Assembly: GCF_013113735.1 (NCBI RefSeq)
Contig: NZ_CP053346.1
Coordinates: forward strand, 2,556,001 to 2,620,000
Source of the DNA: Sphingomonas sp. AP4-R1
GTDB lineage: Bacteria; Pseudomonadota; Alphaproteobacteria; Sphingomonadales; Sphingomonadaceae
Direction: 5' to 3'
Length of the DNA: 64,000 nucleotides
The notes under the pieces are model-generated. The model was not told the DNA's origin. It did not search any database and saw only the letters and a program-made list of their open reading frames with translations. This document shows positions 9,735 to 19,337 of the stretch, piece by piece. The position numbers were made by a program, and so were the translations under genes. Each line of letters opens with the position of its first letter. The stretch's first letter is position 1.

Positions 9735-10047
9735 GTTCTCGCTTCCTGGAACGACGCGGGAATCCGCGCCGGGGCGCGCTTTGGCCCAAGGGGTGCGAGT
9801 GGTCAACCGCTGTGAGATTTTGGCGTGTCGGCTCCCGATAAGTCAGGATCGGCGCCTAACAACTCCGGATCACGTCCTCACCGTCGGTCGAGCGATCGCA
9901 TCGCCAGCGTGACCGTTAGTCCGTGAAGAAAGACGGAAGCTAGCATGACCAATTTCAGCAACGCCCACAGGCGGCGTTGCTCCTGTTTGCGTGATATGAC
10001 CGTTGCGCGATAAGTCGACCGATGACGACGGTTAGGAAAAGCTGACA
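9735..10047. other. Divergent intergenic region between mgtE and a lipoprotein gene
   Basis: This 313-base stretch separates minus-strand mgtE (with its possible leader) from the plus-strand lipoprotein gene, so it must hold both promoters. I do not see a convincing M-box riboswitch or consensus promoter by eye, and no further gene. Confidence 0.4.
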
Positions 10048-10917
10048 TTGATCAGAATATTGATCGTTTCATTGATGTGTATGCTGTGCGCCTGTGGCTC
10101 TGAACACGATGCGCCGGCCTCGAATGCATCGCAGCAACCCAAGGTGCAGTCGGCGGTGTCGTCTGCCGCCGACTCTTCCGTCATTGAAGGAAGTTGGCGC
10201 ATCTTGTCTTTTGATGGCGAACCGCCCGTGGCCGGTCACGGCGGTGGCGGCAAAACGCCAACAATTACCTTCACCCAAACCCTCTATGGCGCCTCGGCTG
10301 GCTGTAATGAGCTGGGGGGCATCGGGCTTCTCAGCCGCGCGCGATATTACACGATGCCCGGTCCGCAGACGCTGATCGGCTGCATGCCGCCGTTGCAGAA
10401 ACAGGAGATGATCCTCGACGCCGTTATGCGCGCAGCGCCGGACGTAATCGCCACCGAAAGGGGACGATTGACCTTTTCCGGTGGAGGACATCGTCTGGAA
10501 ATCGTGCGGCAGGTGGAAATATCGCGTGCGCCATTCGATGGGCCACCTCCGTCGCTGTCCGGCGCGCGGTTTTTGATTATGTCGGTCGATGGCACATACC
10601 TGACGCCACGCAACCAGAGGGACAGGCGTCCGCTAGCGTTCGACGCGACCCGATGGCAAAGCCGGCCTGTCTGTAACGTTATCTCTGGCGGCTGGCGCCA
10701 AAGCGGCTCGACAATCAACGCGGCGGTCGAAGATCGCCGACCTTCTCGCTGCGATGGCGTGGGCGCAGCCATCGATACTGCGGTAACGGTTTTGTTCGCG
10801 GCCGAGCCTCGCTTTGCGCTCGGGCCAAACGGGGAAATTTTGATAGCAGGTGGTGGACACTGGCTGGTCGCGGAACGAGATCCACTCAAGCAGGTGCCGC
10901 GCACAGGTCGCCGATGA
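10048..10917 (+). CDS. META-domain (HslJ-like) lipoprotein
   Basis: A 289-residue exported lipoprotein. The N-terminus is a hydrophobic signal ending in LCAC, with lipidation likely on Cys16. Residues about 45-150 form a META/HslJ-type domain (GSWRILSFDG, then a GCN and a later GCMPP cysteine), found in heat-inducible and secreted proteins of unclear function. The second half has a weaker repeat of the same kind of fold. The start is a TTG at 10048 with AGGA about ten bases upstream; ATG 10075 lies inside the signal peptide and would spoil it. Confidence 0.75.
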   Translation: MIRILIVSLMCMLCACGSEHDAPASNASQQPKVQSAVSSAADSSVIEGSWRILSFDGEPPVAGHGGGGKTPTITFTQTLYGASAGCNELGGIGLLSRARYYTMPGPQTLIGCMPPLQKQEMILDAVMRAAPDVIATERGRLTFSGGGHRLEIVRQVEISRAPFDGPPPSLSGARFLIMSVDGTYLTPRNQRDRRPLAFDATRWQSRPVCNVISGGWRQSGSTINAAVEDRRPSRCDGVGAAIDTAVTVLFAAEPRFALGPNGEILIAGGGHWLVAERDPLKQVPRTGRR

Positions 10918-11560
10918 TCAGCCTTTTTCAGCGTGCCGGATAAATCGTAGTCACGATCCCGTAATCGCTTAAGCAGTCTTTTCAGGGTCTACTCGACAGA
11001 GTTGCGGCAGCCCGCCGGGACTAGTTCATCTTCTTCTGGGTTACCAGTCGGTTGAGCGTCAAGATTCGTCTTCCGTCATGAATACGAGGCAGCGATCCAG
11101 TGCGGCCGATAGGGTTGATGCTGAGGGCGGCTCTTTTGATTCCACGCTCGAAAGTTGCCCGTCGGCTATGTCCCACATGCCGTCAATCCAACGAGCCTTG
11201 ATCGGCGACACCGCTGCCGTCATTGCGTTGGGGCAGGCGCGAAATCAGAGGAGGTCAGAAGCGCACCGGAGCTCAAATTCAGCTCGAAGGAAAGTAAGCG
11301 GCGGCAATGCACGCCGCGCACGGACAAAGCCACCGTACGCGCGAGCGCTGCCCATCTTGGGCTTGTAAAACAAAAGCTTGGGGTGAGGACCTCAAAACTG
11401 CCGGAACGTATTCTTTGTCATTCAGGCGCAAAAATCAACTCCAATCTGAGGGGCATAACCCGCTCCATTCTGTTTCAAGACAGACATAACGAGCGAGGAG
11501 ACCGGGTTGTGGCTCTACTTTTCATGAAGCGGTGAGCGCTGCTCATGAGTCAAACGACCT
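10918..11560. other. Gene-free stretch
   Basis: No frame here has credible codon use or recognisable motifs; the plus-strand frames from 11078 and 11155 are basic, low-complexity and overlap each other in different phases. The lipoprotein gene ends before it and the lactonase gene converges on it from the right. Confidence 0.45.
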
Positions 11561-12532
11561 CTAGGGGATGCGCGCGTGAAAGATGCTTGCCGTTCCGCCT
11601 GGCTTACCGTCGCTGGCGACGACTGCGATCTCGCCGGTTCCGGGTCGGATTGCGAGGCTGGTGAGATTGAGGTTACGGCCTTGATCGCGGCGGGGCAGCA
11701 CGATCTGGCCGATTGGCAGCCCTGTCGGCGCAAAGATCAGGATGCGGCCTTGGCCGTAGAGGCAGACATAAACGCGCCCTTGCGCGTCGACCCGCATCGA
11801 GTCCGGCGCTGGACCGGTGAAGTGGTACGCAGTGACAGCCTGGAAGGGCGCTGGTGTCGTGGCGTCCTTGAGCCCGATACGATAGAGGCGGCCCAGCGCG
11901 AACTCGCCGACCCAGAGGTTTTTGCCGTCGGGACTGAGGGCGATGCCGTTGGCAACAGCGAGGTGCCGCAGGACCGGCACGGGCGCGGCACGGGGCGCGA
12001 CATACCAGACGCCGCCGCTTGCCTCTCCCACGGTTCCGCGAGCGTCGGTGAGATAGAAGCCACCATGGGCGTCGAACACAAGGTCGTTGGCAGCAATGCC
12101 GGCCCGCTCGGGCACGATTGTCGTCCGGTGCGTTCCATCGGTCGCCATTGCGATGACGGAACCACCGCCACTCGCGGTCGCGGCGGCGACGTAAAGGCGG
12201 CCATCAGGCCCGATGGCCATGCCACCGGGCATCAGCCCGGCAAGGCGGGTCACTGTGCTGATTTGCCCCGCAGGATCGAGTCGAAGCACCCGGCCGCCCT
12301 GCACGTCAGAGAAAAGGAGAGTACCGTCGCGCAGATAGACCGGCCCTTCCAGGTCAAGCGCCGCGCCCGGTACGACGATCGGGCGATCCGCGACAATTGT
12401 CGGCAGCGCTTGCTCGGCAGGCGGAATCGGCATCGCGCTGGAAGCGAAAGAGGTAGGCTGGGTTTCCGCAAGTGCCGGGTGAGCGACGCCTAGCGCCAGG
12501 GTCACAAGCATGTTCCGAACTGTACCGGCCAT
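11561..12532 (-). CDS. SMP-30/gluconolactonase-like exported hydrolase
   Basis: A 323-residue protein with an N-terminal signal peptide (hydrophobic LVTLALGVAHPALA, cleavage near ALAET). The rest is a six-bladed beta-propeller of the SMP-30/LRE family, seen as repeated units such as GPVYLRDGTLLFSDV, MAIGPDGRLYVA, GIALSPDGKNLWVGE and SMRVDAQGRVYVCLYG, with the acidic and asparagine metal-site residues these contain. Family members hydrolyse lactones. The start overlaps the stop of the upstream molybdenum subunit by one base (TAATG), so it is the last gene of that operon and probably acts on an oxidation product in the periplasm. Confidence 0.83.
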   Translation of the reverse strand: MAGTVRNMLVTLALGVAHPALAETQPTSFASSAMPIPPAEQALPTIVADRPIVVPGAALDLEGPVYLRDGTLLFSDVQGGRVLRLDPAGQISTVTRLAGLMPGGMAIGPDGRLYVAAATASGGGSVIAMATDGTHRTTIVPERAGIAANDLVFDAHGGFYLTDARGTVGEASGGVWYVAPRAAPVPVLRHLAVANGIALSPDGKNLWVGEFALGRLYRIGLKDATTPAPFQAVTAYHFTGPAPDSMRVDAQGRVYVCLYGQGRILIFAPTGLPIGQIVLPRRDQGRNLNLTSLAIRPGTGEIAVVASDGKPGGTASIFHARIP

Positions 12533-14739
12533 TACGCGATCCCCGGCAGCTTCTCGAGATGCTTGTCGAGCGTAACCGGATACTCGCGGACGCGAACTCC
12601 CGTGGCGTTGTAGACGGCATTGGCGATTGCTGGAGCAACGCCCGAGAGGCCCAGCTCGCCGACGCCCTTGGCCTTGACCGGCGACATGGTCGCGTCGACC
12701 TCGTCGATGAAGTGGACGTCGAGATGGGGCACGTCGGCGTGGACCGGCACTTCATAGCCTGCGAGATCGTGGTTGACGAAAAAGCCGAAGCGAGTGTCGA
12801 CCGCCATCTCCTCCATCAGTGCGGCACCGATCCCCATCGTCATGCCACCGATTACTTGGCTGCGCGCGGTGGTGGGGTTGAGGATGCGTCCTGCTGCGCA
12901 CACCGCGAGCATCCGCCGCACCCTGACCGCGCCGGTATAGGCGTCGACCGCTACCTCCGCGAAGTGCGCGCCGACCGTCTGCTGCGCGAAGCGTTGCTTC
13001 AGGTTGCCATATTCCATGCTGTCCTCGACGACGATCTCGCCGTCACGCGCGGCCTCGGCGAGCGGGACGGACCGCCCTCCCGAGTGGACGCGACTATCAG
13101 CGAAGGTGACCTCGGTCGAATCGAAGCCCAGCCGCTGCGTCACCCGGTCGCGGAGCATGGCGCAGGCGGCATAGACGCCGGCGGTGACGGAGGCGGCACC
13201 CTGCTGACCGCCCGACCCAGGCGTCTCCGGGAAGGTCGAATCACCGAGACGTGCTACGACCCGGTCGAGCGGCACGCCCATCATCTCGGCCGCGGTCTGC
13301 GCGACGATAGTGTAGCTGCCGGTGCCGATATCAGTCATATCGGTCTCGACCGTGATCGTTCCGTCGCGCCCGAGCAGCACGCGTGCGCCGGCCTTGGAGA
13401 TGGGCGCGCCGCGGATGGCGCTCGCCATGCCCATGCCGATCAGCCAGCGGCCGTCGCGACGGCTCGCCGGCCGGGTCGGACGCCGCGCCCATCCGAAGCG
13501 CTCGGCACCGGTCCGCAGGCATTCGACGAACGGCCGCGTCGAGAAGCGTCGTGCCGGTTTTTCTGGATCGACCTGGGTATCGTTGACGATGCGCAGCTCC
13601 ACGGGATCCATGCCCAGCTTCTCGGCAAGTTCGTCCATGGCGATCTCAAGCGCCATCATACCGGGCGCCTCGCCGGGCGCGCGCATGGCATTGCCTTCCG
13701 CGAGGTCAAGCGTCGCGAGATAGCGCCGAAGCAGGCGGTTCTCGCCGCGATAGAGCAGCCTGGTGGGCAGGGTGGTAGGCTCGGTCCGGCCACCCTGGAG
13801 ATTCCCGGACCAGCTATCGTGCCCGATGGCGAGCAGACGCCCATCGCGACCGGCGCCGAGCCGGATACGCTGGATGGTCTTGGGCCGATGGATGGTGTTG
13901 TTGAACATCAGCGGACGCTGCAGCGCAAGTTTCACGGGACGCCCGGCTACGCGTGCCGCGAGCGCGGCCAGGGCAAGGTCGCTCTGGGTTGTTCCTTTGC
14001 CGCCGAACCCGCCGCCGATAAAGGACGAGATCAGGCGAATGTTTTCCTTGGGCGTGCCCGTTATGAGGCCGAGGTCTCGCACGCCCCAGTTGATCTGCTG
14101 GATCGATGTCCAGCAGGTGAGCTTGTCGCCGTCCCACCGCGCGATCGTGGCATGCGGCTCCATCATAGCGTGCGCCTGATCGGGCACGGTATACGTTTCG
14201 TCGACCGTGACCGGCGCTGCGGCGAAGGCGGGCTCGAACCGGCCGACGGATGTGATGGCAGGACCGGACGGCTCGTCCGGTGCGATCGGGGTCTGCGGCT
14301 TCTGTCCAGCGAGGTCGAACCGACCCTGCTCACGGCAATAATCTACAAGGATCAGCGCAGCAGCGGCCCGTGCCTGCTCGAACGTATCGGCGACGACCAC
14401 AGCGACTGCCTGATGATAATGATCGACCCGGGGACCGGCGAGAACGCGCTGGACGTAGAACTTGCCGATCCCGATCGGCCCCACATTCTCATGCGTCACG
14501 ACTGCGCGGACGCCGGGGGCGGCGAGGGCCGTTGCTATGTCGATACGGTCGATTTGTCCTCGCGCAATCGCCGCTCCGAGGATGTATCCATAAGCGACGT
14601 TCTCGGCGACCTCGTGATGCTCAGCTGCATAGCGAGCCGTACCCGTGACCTTGAGCGGCCCCTCCACACGCGGATGGGCTCGGCCGATAACCGTCTGCCG
14701 GTCAATCGGCGTCGAACCGACAGGAGTATCGAACCTCAT
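12532..14739 (-). CDS. Xanthine dehydrogenase-family molybdenum-binding subunit, second copy
   Basis: A 735-residue large subunit of a molybdenum hydroxylase, closest in plan to PaoC. Visible signatures are the GGGFGGKG loop near residue 245, several molybdopterin-contact stretches (GTGSYTIVAQTAAE and GSGGQQGAAS), and the catalytic glutamate in KGVGELGLSG near the C-terminus. It is clearly paralogous to the product of 15404-17638 along its whole length. It overlaps the cysteine hydrolase upstream (ATGA at 14736-14739) and the lactonase downstream, so all three are translated in series. It probably shares the single 2Fe-2S and FAD subunits encoded upstream, giving two alternative substrate ranges. 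Confidence 0.9.
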   Translation of the reverse strand: MRFDTPVGSTPIDRQTVIGRAHPRVEGPLKVTGTARYAAEHHEVAENVAYGYILGAAIARGQIDRIDIATALAAPGVRAVVTHENVGPIGIGKFYVQRVLAGPRVDHYHQAVAVVVADTFEQARAAAALILVDYCREQGRFDLAGQKPQTPIAPDEPSGPAITSVGRFEPAFAAAPVTVDETYTVPDQAHAMMEPHATIARWDGDKLTCWTSIQQINWGVRDLGLITGTPKENIRLISSFIGGGFGGKGTTQSDLALAALAARVAGRPVKLALQRPLMFNNTIHRPKTIQRIRLGAGRDGRLLAIGHDSWSGNLQGGRTEPTTLPTRLLYRGENRLLRRYLATLDLAEGNAMRAPGEAPGMMALEIAMDELAEKLGMDPVELRIVNDTQVDPEKPARRFSTRPFVECLRTGAERFGWARRPTRPASRRDGRWLIGMGMASAIRGAPISKAGARVLLGRDGTITVETDMTDIGTGSYTIVAQTAAEMMGVPLDRVVARLGDSTFPETPGSGGQQGAASVTAGVYAACAMLRDRVTQRLGFDSTEVTFADSRVHSGGRSVPLAEAARDGEIVVEDSMEYGNLKQRFAQQTVGAHFAEVAVDAYTGAVRVRRMLAVCAAGRILNPTTARSQVIGGMTMGIGAALMEEMAVDTRFGFFVNHDLAGYEVPVHADVPHLDVHFIDEVDATMSPVKAKGVGELGLSGVAPAIANAVYNATGVRVREYPVTLDKHLEKLPGIA

Positions 14740-15353
14740 GCCGTCATGTGGTCGTTCAACGCGGCGAGGAACGCATCGTGCGTCATGGGCCGGGAGAACA
14801 TAGGGAAGTTCTTCGAGACCGCCGCCTCCTGTTCTGCGGCGCTGAGCGTCGCGGTGCAGTCGGTCAGCGTGACCACACCGTAGCCGCGCTCATAGGCCGA
14901 TCGCATGGTGGACTCGACACAGCAGTTGGTCAGGAAGCCGGCGATCGCGAGGTCGGTGATGCCGCGCTGCCGAAGGATGAAGTCGATGTTGGTGCTGGCG
15001 AAGCAGTCTAGGCCGCGCTTGCCCTCGACGATGATGTCGCCGTCCTCGGGGGCCATCTCGGCAGCGATCTCGGCGCCCCAGCTGCCTTTCCGGAAGGCCT
15101 GCGCCTGCACAATCCCGGCGAGGATGCCATACGGCTCCGTGGGGATTTCGGGATAACCGTCGGCAAACGTGATGGGGGCGTGCATGACCGCCACGCCGCG
15201 ACGCCTGGCTTCGGCCGCGAGCGCCCGGCTATGTGCGAGCATGTTGGTGTCCGCCATCACCGCCGACACGGCGTCGTGCTGCGCGCCGCCTTCGCTGACG
15301 AAGTCGTTCTGATACTCGATGAGCAGCAAAGCCGTCTTGGCGGGGGTCATCAT
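14736..15353 (-). CDS. Isochorismatase-like cysteine hydrolase
   Basis: About 205 residues with the isochorismatase-fold triad: aspartate in LLLIEYQNDF, lysine in VEGKRGLD, and nucleophilic cysteine in GFLTNCCVEST. The family includes nicotinamidase, N-carbamoylsarcosine amidase and maleamate amidase; the substrate cannot be read from sequence. It sits between the two molybdenum subunit genes, with a 50-base gap upstream and an ATGA overlap downstream, so it probably cleaves an amide formed after hydroxylation of the substrate. The frame opens earlier (to 15518, inside the upstream gene). ATG 15353 or 15350 is chosen because GGAG lies just upstream; ATG 15365 is also possible. Confidence 0.85.
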   Translation of the reverse strand: MMTPAKTALLLIEYQNDFVSEGGAQHDAVSAVMADTNMLAHSRALAAEARRRGVAVMHAPITFADGYPEIPTEPYGILAGIVQAQAFRKGSWGAEIAAEMAPEDGDIIVEGKRGLDCFASTNIDFILRQRGITDLAIAGFLTNCCVESTMRSAYERGYGVVTLTDCTATLSAAEQEAAVSKNFPMFSRPMTHDAFLAALNDHMTA

Positions 15354-15403
15354 GGTCTCCGTCATTGCTGTGTCCCGCACCGGCCAAATGCCGGGCGGCA
15401 TGG

Positions 15404-17638
15404 TCAGGCGATCGCGGGCAGCCGCTCGAGGTGTTTGTCGAGCGTCAGCGGATAGTCGCGTACGCGAACTCCAGTGGCATTGTAGACCGCGTTCGCGACG
15501 GCCGCTCCGACGCCGCACAGCCCTAGCTCGCCGATGCCCTTGGCTTTCATGGGATTGGCCTTGTCGTCCGCCTCATCAAGAAAGACGACCTCCTGATGGG
15601 GAATGTCCGCATGGACCGGGACTTCGTAGCCGGCCAGGTCGTGGTTCACGAAGAACCCGAACCTCTTGTCGACTGCGAGTTCCTCCATCAGCGCCCCGCC
15701 GACGCCCATGGTCATGGCGCCGATGACCTGGCTGCGCGCCGCCTTGGGATTGAGAATGCGGCCGGCCGCACAGACCGCCAGCATACGACGCACACGCGTC
15801 ACACCTGTATAAGCATCGACGCCGACTTCGACGAAATGCGCGCCGAACGTCGAGATCTGATAGGTCTTCGCTAACGTGCCGGGTTCGACCTTGTCCATCG
15901 CGACGATCTCGCCGCCCCGCGCCGCCTCAGCAATGTCGGCCGTTCGATTTCCGCTACGGACCTTACCGCCTTCGAAGACGACGTCGGCCGAGTTGAAGCC
16001 GAGACGCTGGGCGATGGTCTGGCGCAGGGAGACGCAGGCGGCATAGACGCCCGAGGTCGAACTCGCCGCGCCGAACTGACCGCCGGAGCCGGACGATACC
16101 GGAAACCGGGAGTCGCCAAGCTTCACGCGGACGCGGTCGAGTGGCACACCCATCATCTCGGCGGCCGTCTGGCCAATGATGGTATAGCTGCCTGTGCCGA
16201 TATCGGTCATGTCAGTTTCAACCGTCACGATGCCGTCGGAACCGAGCCGCACGCGCGCACCCGAGGAGAGAACGCTGCTGTTGCGAAAGGCCGCGGCAAC
16301 GCCCATGCCGACCAGCCACTTGCCGTCGCGGACCTGACCCGGCGTGGCGTTGCGCCGGGACCAGCCGAAGCGGTCGGCGCCCTCATTGAGGCAGCGGACG
16401 AGTTGGCGCTGCGAAAAGCGCCGCTCGGGCTTTTCGGGGTCCACCTGCGTGTCGTTCTTCACGCGAAAGGCGACAGGATCGAGCCCGAGCTTTTCGGCCA
16501 TCTCATCCATCGCAACTTCGAGCGCCATCAGGCCCGGTGCCTCGCCAGGCGCGCGCATCGCATTGCCTTCGGGGAGATCCAGGACTGCGAGGCGCATCGA
16601 CGTCAGGCGATTTGCGCCGGCGTAAAGCAGTTTCGTCTGGCTGACGGCGGTCTCGGGACCGCCGCCCGGCTGATCGCCCGAACCGCTTTCATGCGCGATC
16701 GCGGTGATGGTGCCGTCGCTCGCCGCACCGATGCGAATCCGCTGCCGTGTCGCTGGACGATGGGTGGTGTTGTTGGCCATGAATGGCCGGGTGAGCGCCA
16801 GCTTGACGGGGCGGTTGGCCGCTTTCGCCCCAAGCGCCGCCATCACAGCATCCGTGCGCAGGAACAGCTTGCCGCCGAAACCGCCGCCCACATAGGGCGA
16901 CAACAGGCGGATCTTCTCCTTCGGCATGTCGAGCGTCGTAGCGAGATCCGTTCGACTCCAGTCGATCATCTGGTTGGAGGTCCACACCGTCAGCTCGTCG
17001 CCGTTCCAGGCCGCGATCGAGGCGAACGGCTCCATCATCGCATGGCTGTGATCGGGGGTCGTATATTCCGCGTCGAGCTTGACCGGTGCTGCAGCGAAGG
17101 CCTGCTCGAACATGCCGACCCGGTCGACCGCCGGGGCGCCGCTGCCTTCATCAGTCGAACCGCTAGTCAATGGCGCGGTCTTGAGCGCTTCGTCGAGATC
17201 GAAGCGGCCGTTGCCGCGGGCATAGTCGATCCGCACAAGGCCGGCGGCCGCACGCGCCTGCTCGAACGTCTCCGCCACCACGATGGCGAGCGCCTGGTGA
17301 TAATGATCGACGGCGGGTCCGCCGAGGAGTTTGGCCGTATTGTACTTGCCCTTGCCCATCTTCGCGACGCCCAGCCGGCCGAGGTCGGCGGCGGTGACGA
17401 CGGCAAGAACGCCGGGGGCGGCTTTGGCGTCCGCGGTGTCGATCGAATTGATCCGGCCCTTGCCGATCGCGGAACCGACAACGTAGCCGTAGGCGGGGTT
17501 CTCGACCTCGCGGTGATGCTCATAGGCGTAGGGCGCGAGACCCGTGGTCTTGAGCGGCCCTTCGATGCGGTCAGTCGCCTTTCCGACGACTGTCATGCGG
17601 TCGATCGGGTTGGCGCCGGCGGGGGTGTCGAGCTTCAT
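15404..17638 (-). CDS. Xanthine dehydrogenase-family molybdenum-binding subunit, first copy (PaoC-like)
   Basis: A 744-residue large subunit carrying the molybdenum cofactor. It has GGGFGGKLF near residue 240, GTGSYTIIGQTAAE, GSGGQFGAAS, and the active-site glutamate in KGIGELGLCG. The frame opens eight codons earlier, but ATG 17638 (MKLDTPAG) aligns with the start of the paralogue downstream (MRFDTPVG). It begins four bases after the FAD subunit stop. With the FAD and 2Fe-2S genes it makes a complete PaoABC-like aldehyde or heterocycle oxidoreductase, normally periplasmic. Confidence 0.91.
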   Translation of the reverse strand: MKLDTPAGANPIDRMTVVGKATDRIEGPLKTTGLAPYAYEHHREVENPAYGYVVGSAIGKGRINSIDTADAKAAPGVLAVVTAADLGRLGVAKMGKGKYNTAKLLGGPAVDHYHQALAIVVAETFEQARAAAGLVRIDYARGNGRFDLDEALKTAPLTSGSTDEGSGAPAVDRVGMFEQAFAAAPVKLDAEYTTPDHSHAMMEPFASIAAWNGDELTVWTSNQMIDWSRTDLATTLDMPKEKIRLLSPYVGGGFGGKLFLRTDAVMAALGAKAANRPVKLALTRPFMANNTTHRPATRQRIRIGAASDGTITAIAHESGSGDQPGGGPETAVSQTKLLYAGANRLTSMRLAVLDLPEGNAMRAPGEAPGLMALEVAMDEMAEKLGLDPVAFRVKNDTQVDPEKPERRFSQRQLVRCLNEGADRFGWSRRNATPGQVRDGKWLVGMGVAAAFRNSSVLSSGARVRLGSDGIVTVETDMTDIGTGSYTIIGQTAAEMMGVPLDRVRVKLGDSRFPVSSGSGGQFGAASSTSGVYAACVSLRQTIAQRLGFNSADVVFEGGKVRSGNRTADIAEAARGGEIVAMDKVEPGTLAKTYQISTFGAHFVEVGVDAYTGVTRVRRMLAVCAAGRILNPKAARSQVIGAMTMGVGGALMEELAVDKRFGFFVNHDLAGYEVPVHADIPHQEVVFLDEADDKANPMKAKGIGELGLCGVGAAVANAVYNATGVRVRDYPLTLDKHLERLPAIA

Positions 17639-17642
17639 CGGA

Positions 17643-18593
17643 TCAGGCTTTCGCTTCGGCAAGGATGGATGCGAGCGCGCGAGTGGCGAGCGGCAGCTTG
17701 AAGGCGTTGTCTTTGGTCGGCGTGGCGCCCTGGAAGGCGCGCGCGGTCACCGCGACTGCGCCCTGCGGGAGCAGCGCATCGGCTGCCTCGACGCGCCAAG
17801 GACGCGGCGCGACACCGCCAAACGCCACCCGTCCGGTGCCATCCGGCTGGACCACGGCCGCAACTGAGACCAACGCAAAGGCATAGGATGCGCGGTCGCG
17901 CACTTTTTCGTAGAAGTGCTTGCCGCCGAGAGGTCTTGGCAATGTGACCGCGGTGATGAGTTCGCCCGGGCGCAGCACGGTGTCCTGCTCGGGATGATCG
18001 CCCCAGAGCCGGTGAAAGTCCGCGATCGGGATCGCGCGATGCTGCCCGTTCGCGTCCACCGTTTCGATTACTGCGTCGAGCACGCGCATCGCCACCGGCA
18101 TGTCGCCGGGGAAGGTCGCAATGCAGGCGCTGCTGACGCCGATCAGCCCAAGCTGGCGGGAGTAGCCACCGATGGCGGCGCAGCCGGACCCTGGCTTGCG
18201 CTTGTTGCAAGCCATGTTGGTGTCGTAAAAATACGAGCAGCGGGTCCGCTGAAGCAGATTGCCGGCGGTAGACGCCTTGTTGCGGAGCTGGCCGCTCGCG
18301 CCCGCGACAATTGCGCGGGTGAGGACGCCATAGTCGCGGCGGACGCGTTCATCTGCCGCCAGATTGGTGTTGGTGACCAAGGCTCCGATGCGAAGGCCGC
18401 CGTCACGGGTCTTCTCGATCCTGTCGAGCCCGAGATCCTGTACATCGACGAGATGGGTGGGCGTTTCCACCTCGATCTTCATGAGATCTAGGAGGTTAGT
18501 GCCGCCAGCGATGAACTTGGCGCCCGGGCGCTCGGCGACAGCTTGGGCCGCGGCGCGGGCATCCTTGGCCCGCTCGTACGTGAACGCCTTCAT
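17643..18593 (-). CDS. FAD-binding subunit of a Pao-like molybdenum hydroxylase
   Basis: A 316-residue medium subunit. The FAD-binding stretch [14 protein letters not shown] lies near residue 30, and the [14 protein letters not shown] region near 120. It also carries the extra four-cysteine insert typical of PaoB (RCSYF, MACNKR, GSGCAA and SACIA), which holds an additional 4Fe-4S cluster and separates PaoB-like from plain XdhB-like subunits. It overlaps the 2Fe-2S gene upstream by four bases (ATGA) and leads directly into the first molybdenum subunit. Confidence 0.9.
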   Translation of the reverse strand: MKAFTYERAKDARAAAQAVAERPGAKFIAGGTNLLDLMKIEVETPTHLVDVQDLGLDRIEKTRDGGLRIGALVTNTNLAADERVRRDYGVLTRAIVAGASGQLRNKASTAGNLLQRTRCSYFYDTNMACNKRKPGSGCAAIGGYSRQLGLIGVSSACIATFPGDMPVAMRVLDAVIETVDANGQHRAIPIADFHRLWGDHPEQDTVLRPGELITAVTLPRPLGGKHFYEKVRDRASYAFALVSVAAVVQPDGTGRVAFGGVAPRPWRVEAADALLPQGAVAVTARAFQGATPTKDNAFKLPLATRALASILAEAKA

Positions 18594-19228
18594 GCCTGTC
18601 CTCCCGCCACTTCGGCCATGGCATCGGCGATGTTCGAATAAGCGCCGCAGCGGCAGATGTTGCCGCTCATCCGCTCGCGCATTTCGGCGTTCGTCGGTCT
18701 CGGTCTGATAGTCAGGTCAGATTGGGCGTGGCTTGGAACGCCGCGCTTGATCTCGTCGAGCACTGCTATGGCGGAACAGATTTGTCCTGGCGTGCAATAG
18801 CCGCATTGATAGCCGTCATGTTTGATGAAGGCCGCCTGCATCGGATGGAGCTTCTCAGGCGTGCCCAGCCCCTCGATCGTGGTGATCTCGTCGCCGTCGT
18901 GCATGACCGCCAGACTGAGGCAGGAGTTGATCCGAACGCCATCGACCATAACGGTGCAGGCCCCGCACTGGCCGTGATCGCAACCCTTCTTCGTGCCGGT
19001 CAACTGCAGGTGCTCGCGGAGCGCATCGAGCAACGTGGTGCGCGGATCAAGCGACAGGTCGCGCTGCTGCCCATTGACCTTTAACCGGACAGGCGAGCTC
19101 TGTGCCGGTTCGGCCCGAACGGGGGCAGAAGACGCGGCCGAGATCGGTGTTGCCGCGATGACAGCAGACGCAGCGCCGGCAGTCAGGACGCCGCGTCGCG
19201 ACATCTCAATTTCTGACCTATCCGACAT
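18590..19228 (-). CDS. Tat-exported 2Fe-2S subunit of a Pao-like molybdenum hydroxylase
   Basis: A 212-residue small subunit. A twin-arginine signal ([13 protein letters not shown]) implies export of the folded complex by Tat. Plant-type 2Fe-2S cysteines appear in [13 protein letters not shown], and the second cluster in [11 protein letters not shown] and [13 protein letters not shown] 19228 is preferred over an upstream GTG (19261) because GAGGA precedes it and the twin-arginine motif then falls near residue 10. It is the first structural gene after xdhC and overlaps the FAD subunit. Confidence 0.92.
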   Translation of the reverse strand: MSDRSEIEMSRRGVLTAGAASAVIAATPISAASSAPVRAEPAQSSPVRLKVNGQQRDLSLDPRTTLLDALREHLQLTGTKKGCDHGQCGACTVMVDGVRINSCLSLAVMHDGDEITTIEGLGTPEKLHPMQAAFIKHDGYQCGYCTPGQICSAIAVLDEIKRGVPSHAQSDLTIRPRPTNAEMRERMSGNICRCGAYSNIADAMAEVAGGQA

Positions 19229-19337
19229 GACGCGTTCTTCCTCACTGGTCGATATTTTCACAGATATCTCACGAATTTATGGCGACGACGTCCGGAAGTA
19301 TAACGCTTCGGCATCGCGATCGATCATAGCATTACGT

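Noticed and set aside
8490..9815. 441-codon plus-strand frame opposite mgtE
   Set aside because: Antisense shadow of a clear MgtE gene; no motifs or ribosome site.
12472..14883. 803-codon plus-strand frame opposite the second molybdenum subunit
   Set aside because: It mirrors the minus-strand gene, has no family motifs and is rich in arginine, aspartate and glycine as expected for antisense of a high-GC gene.
16403..17701. 432-codon plus-strand frame opposite the first molybdenum subunit
   Set aside because: Antisense shadow with no recognisable features.
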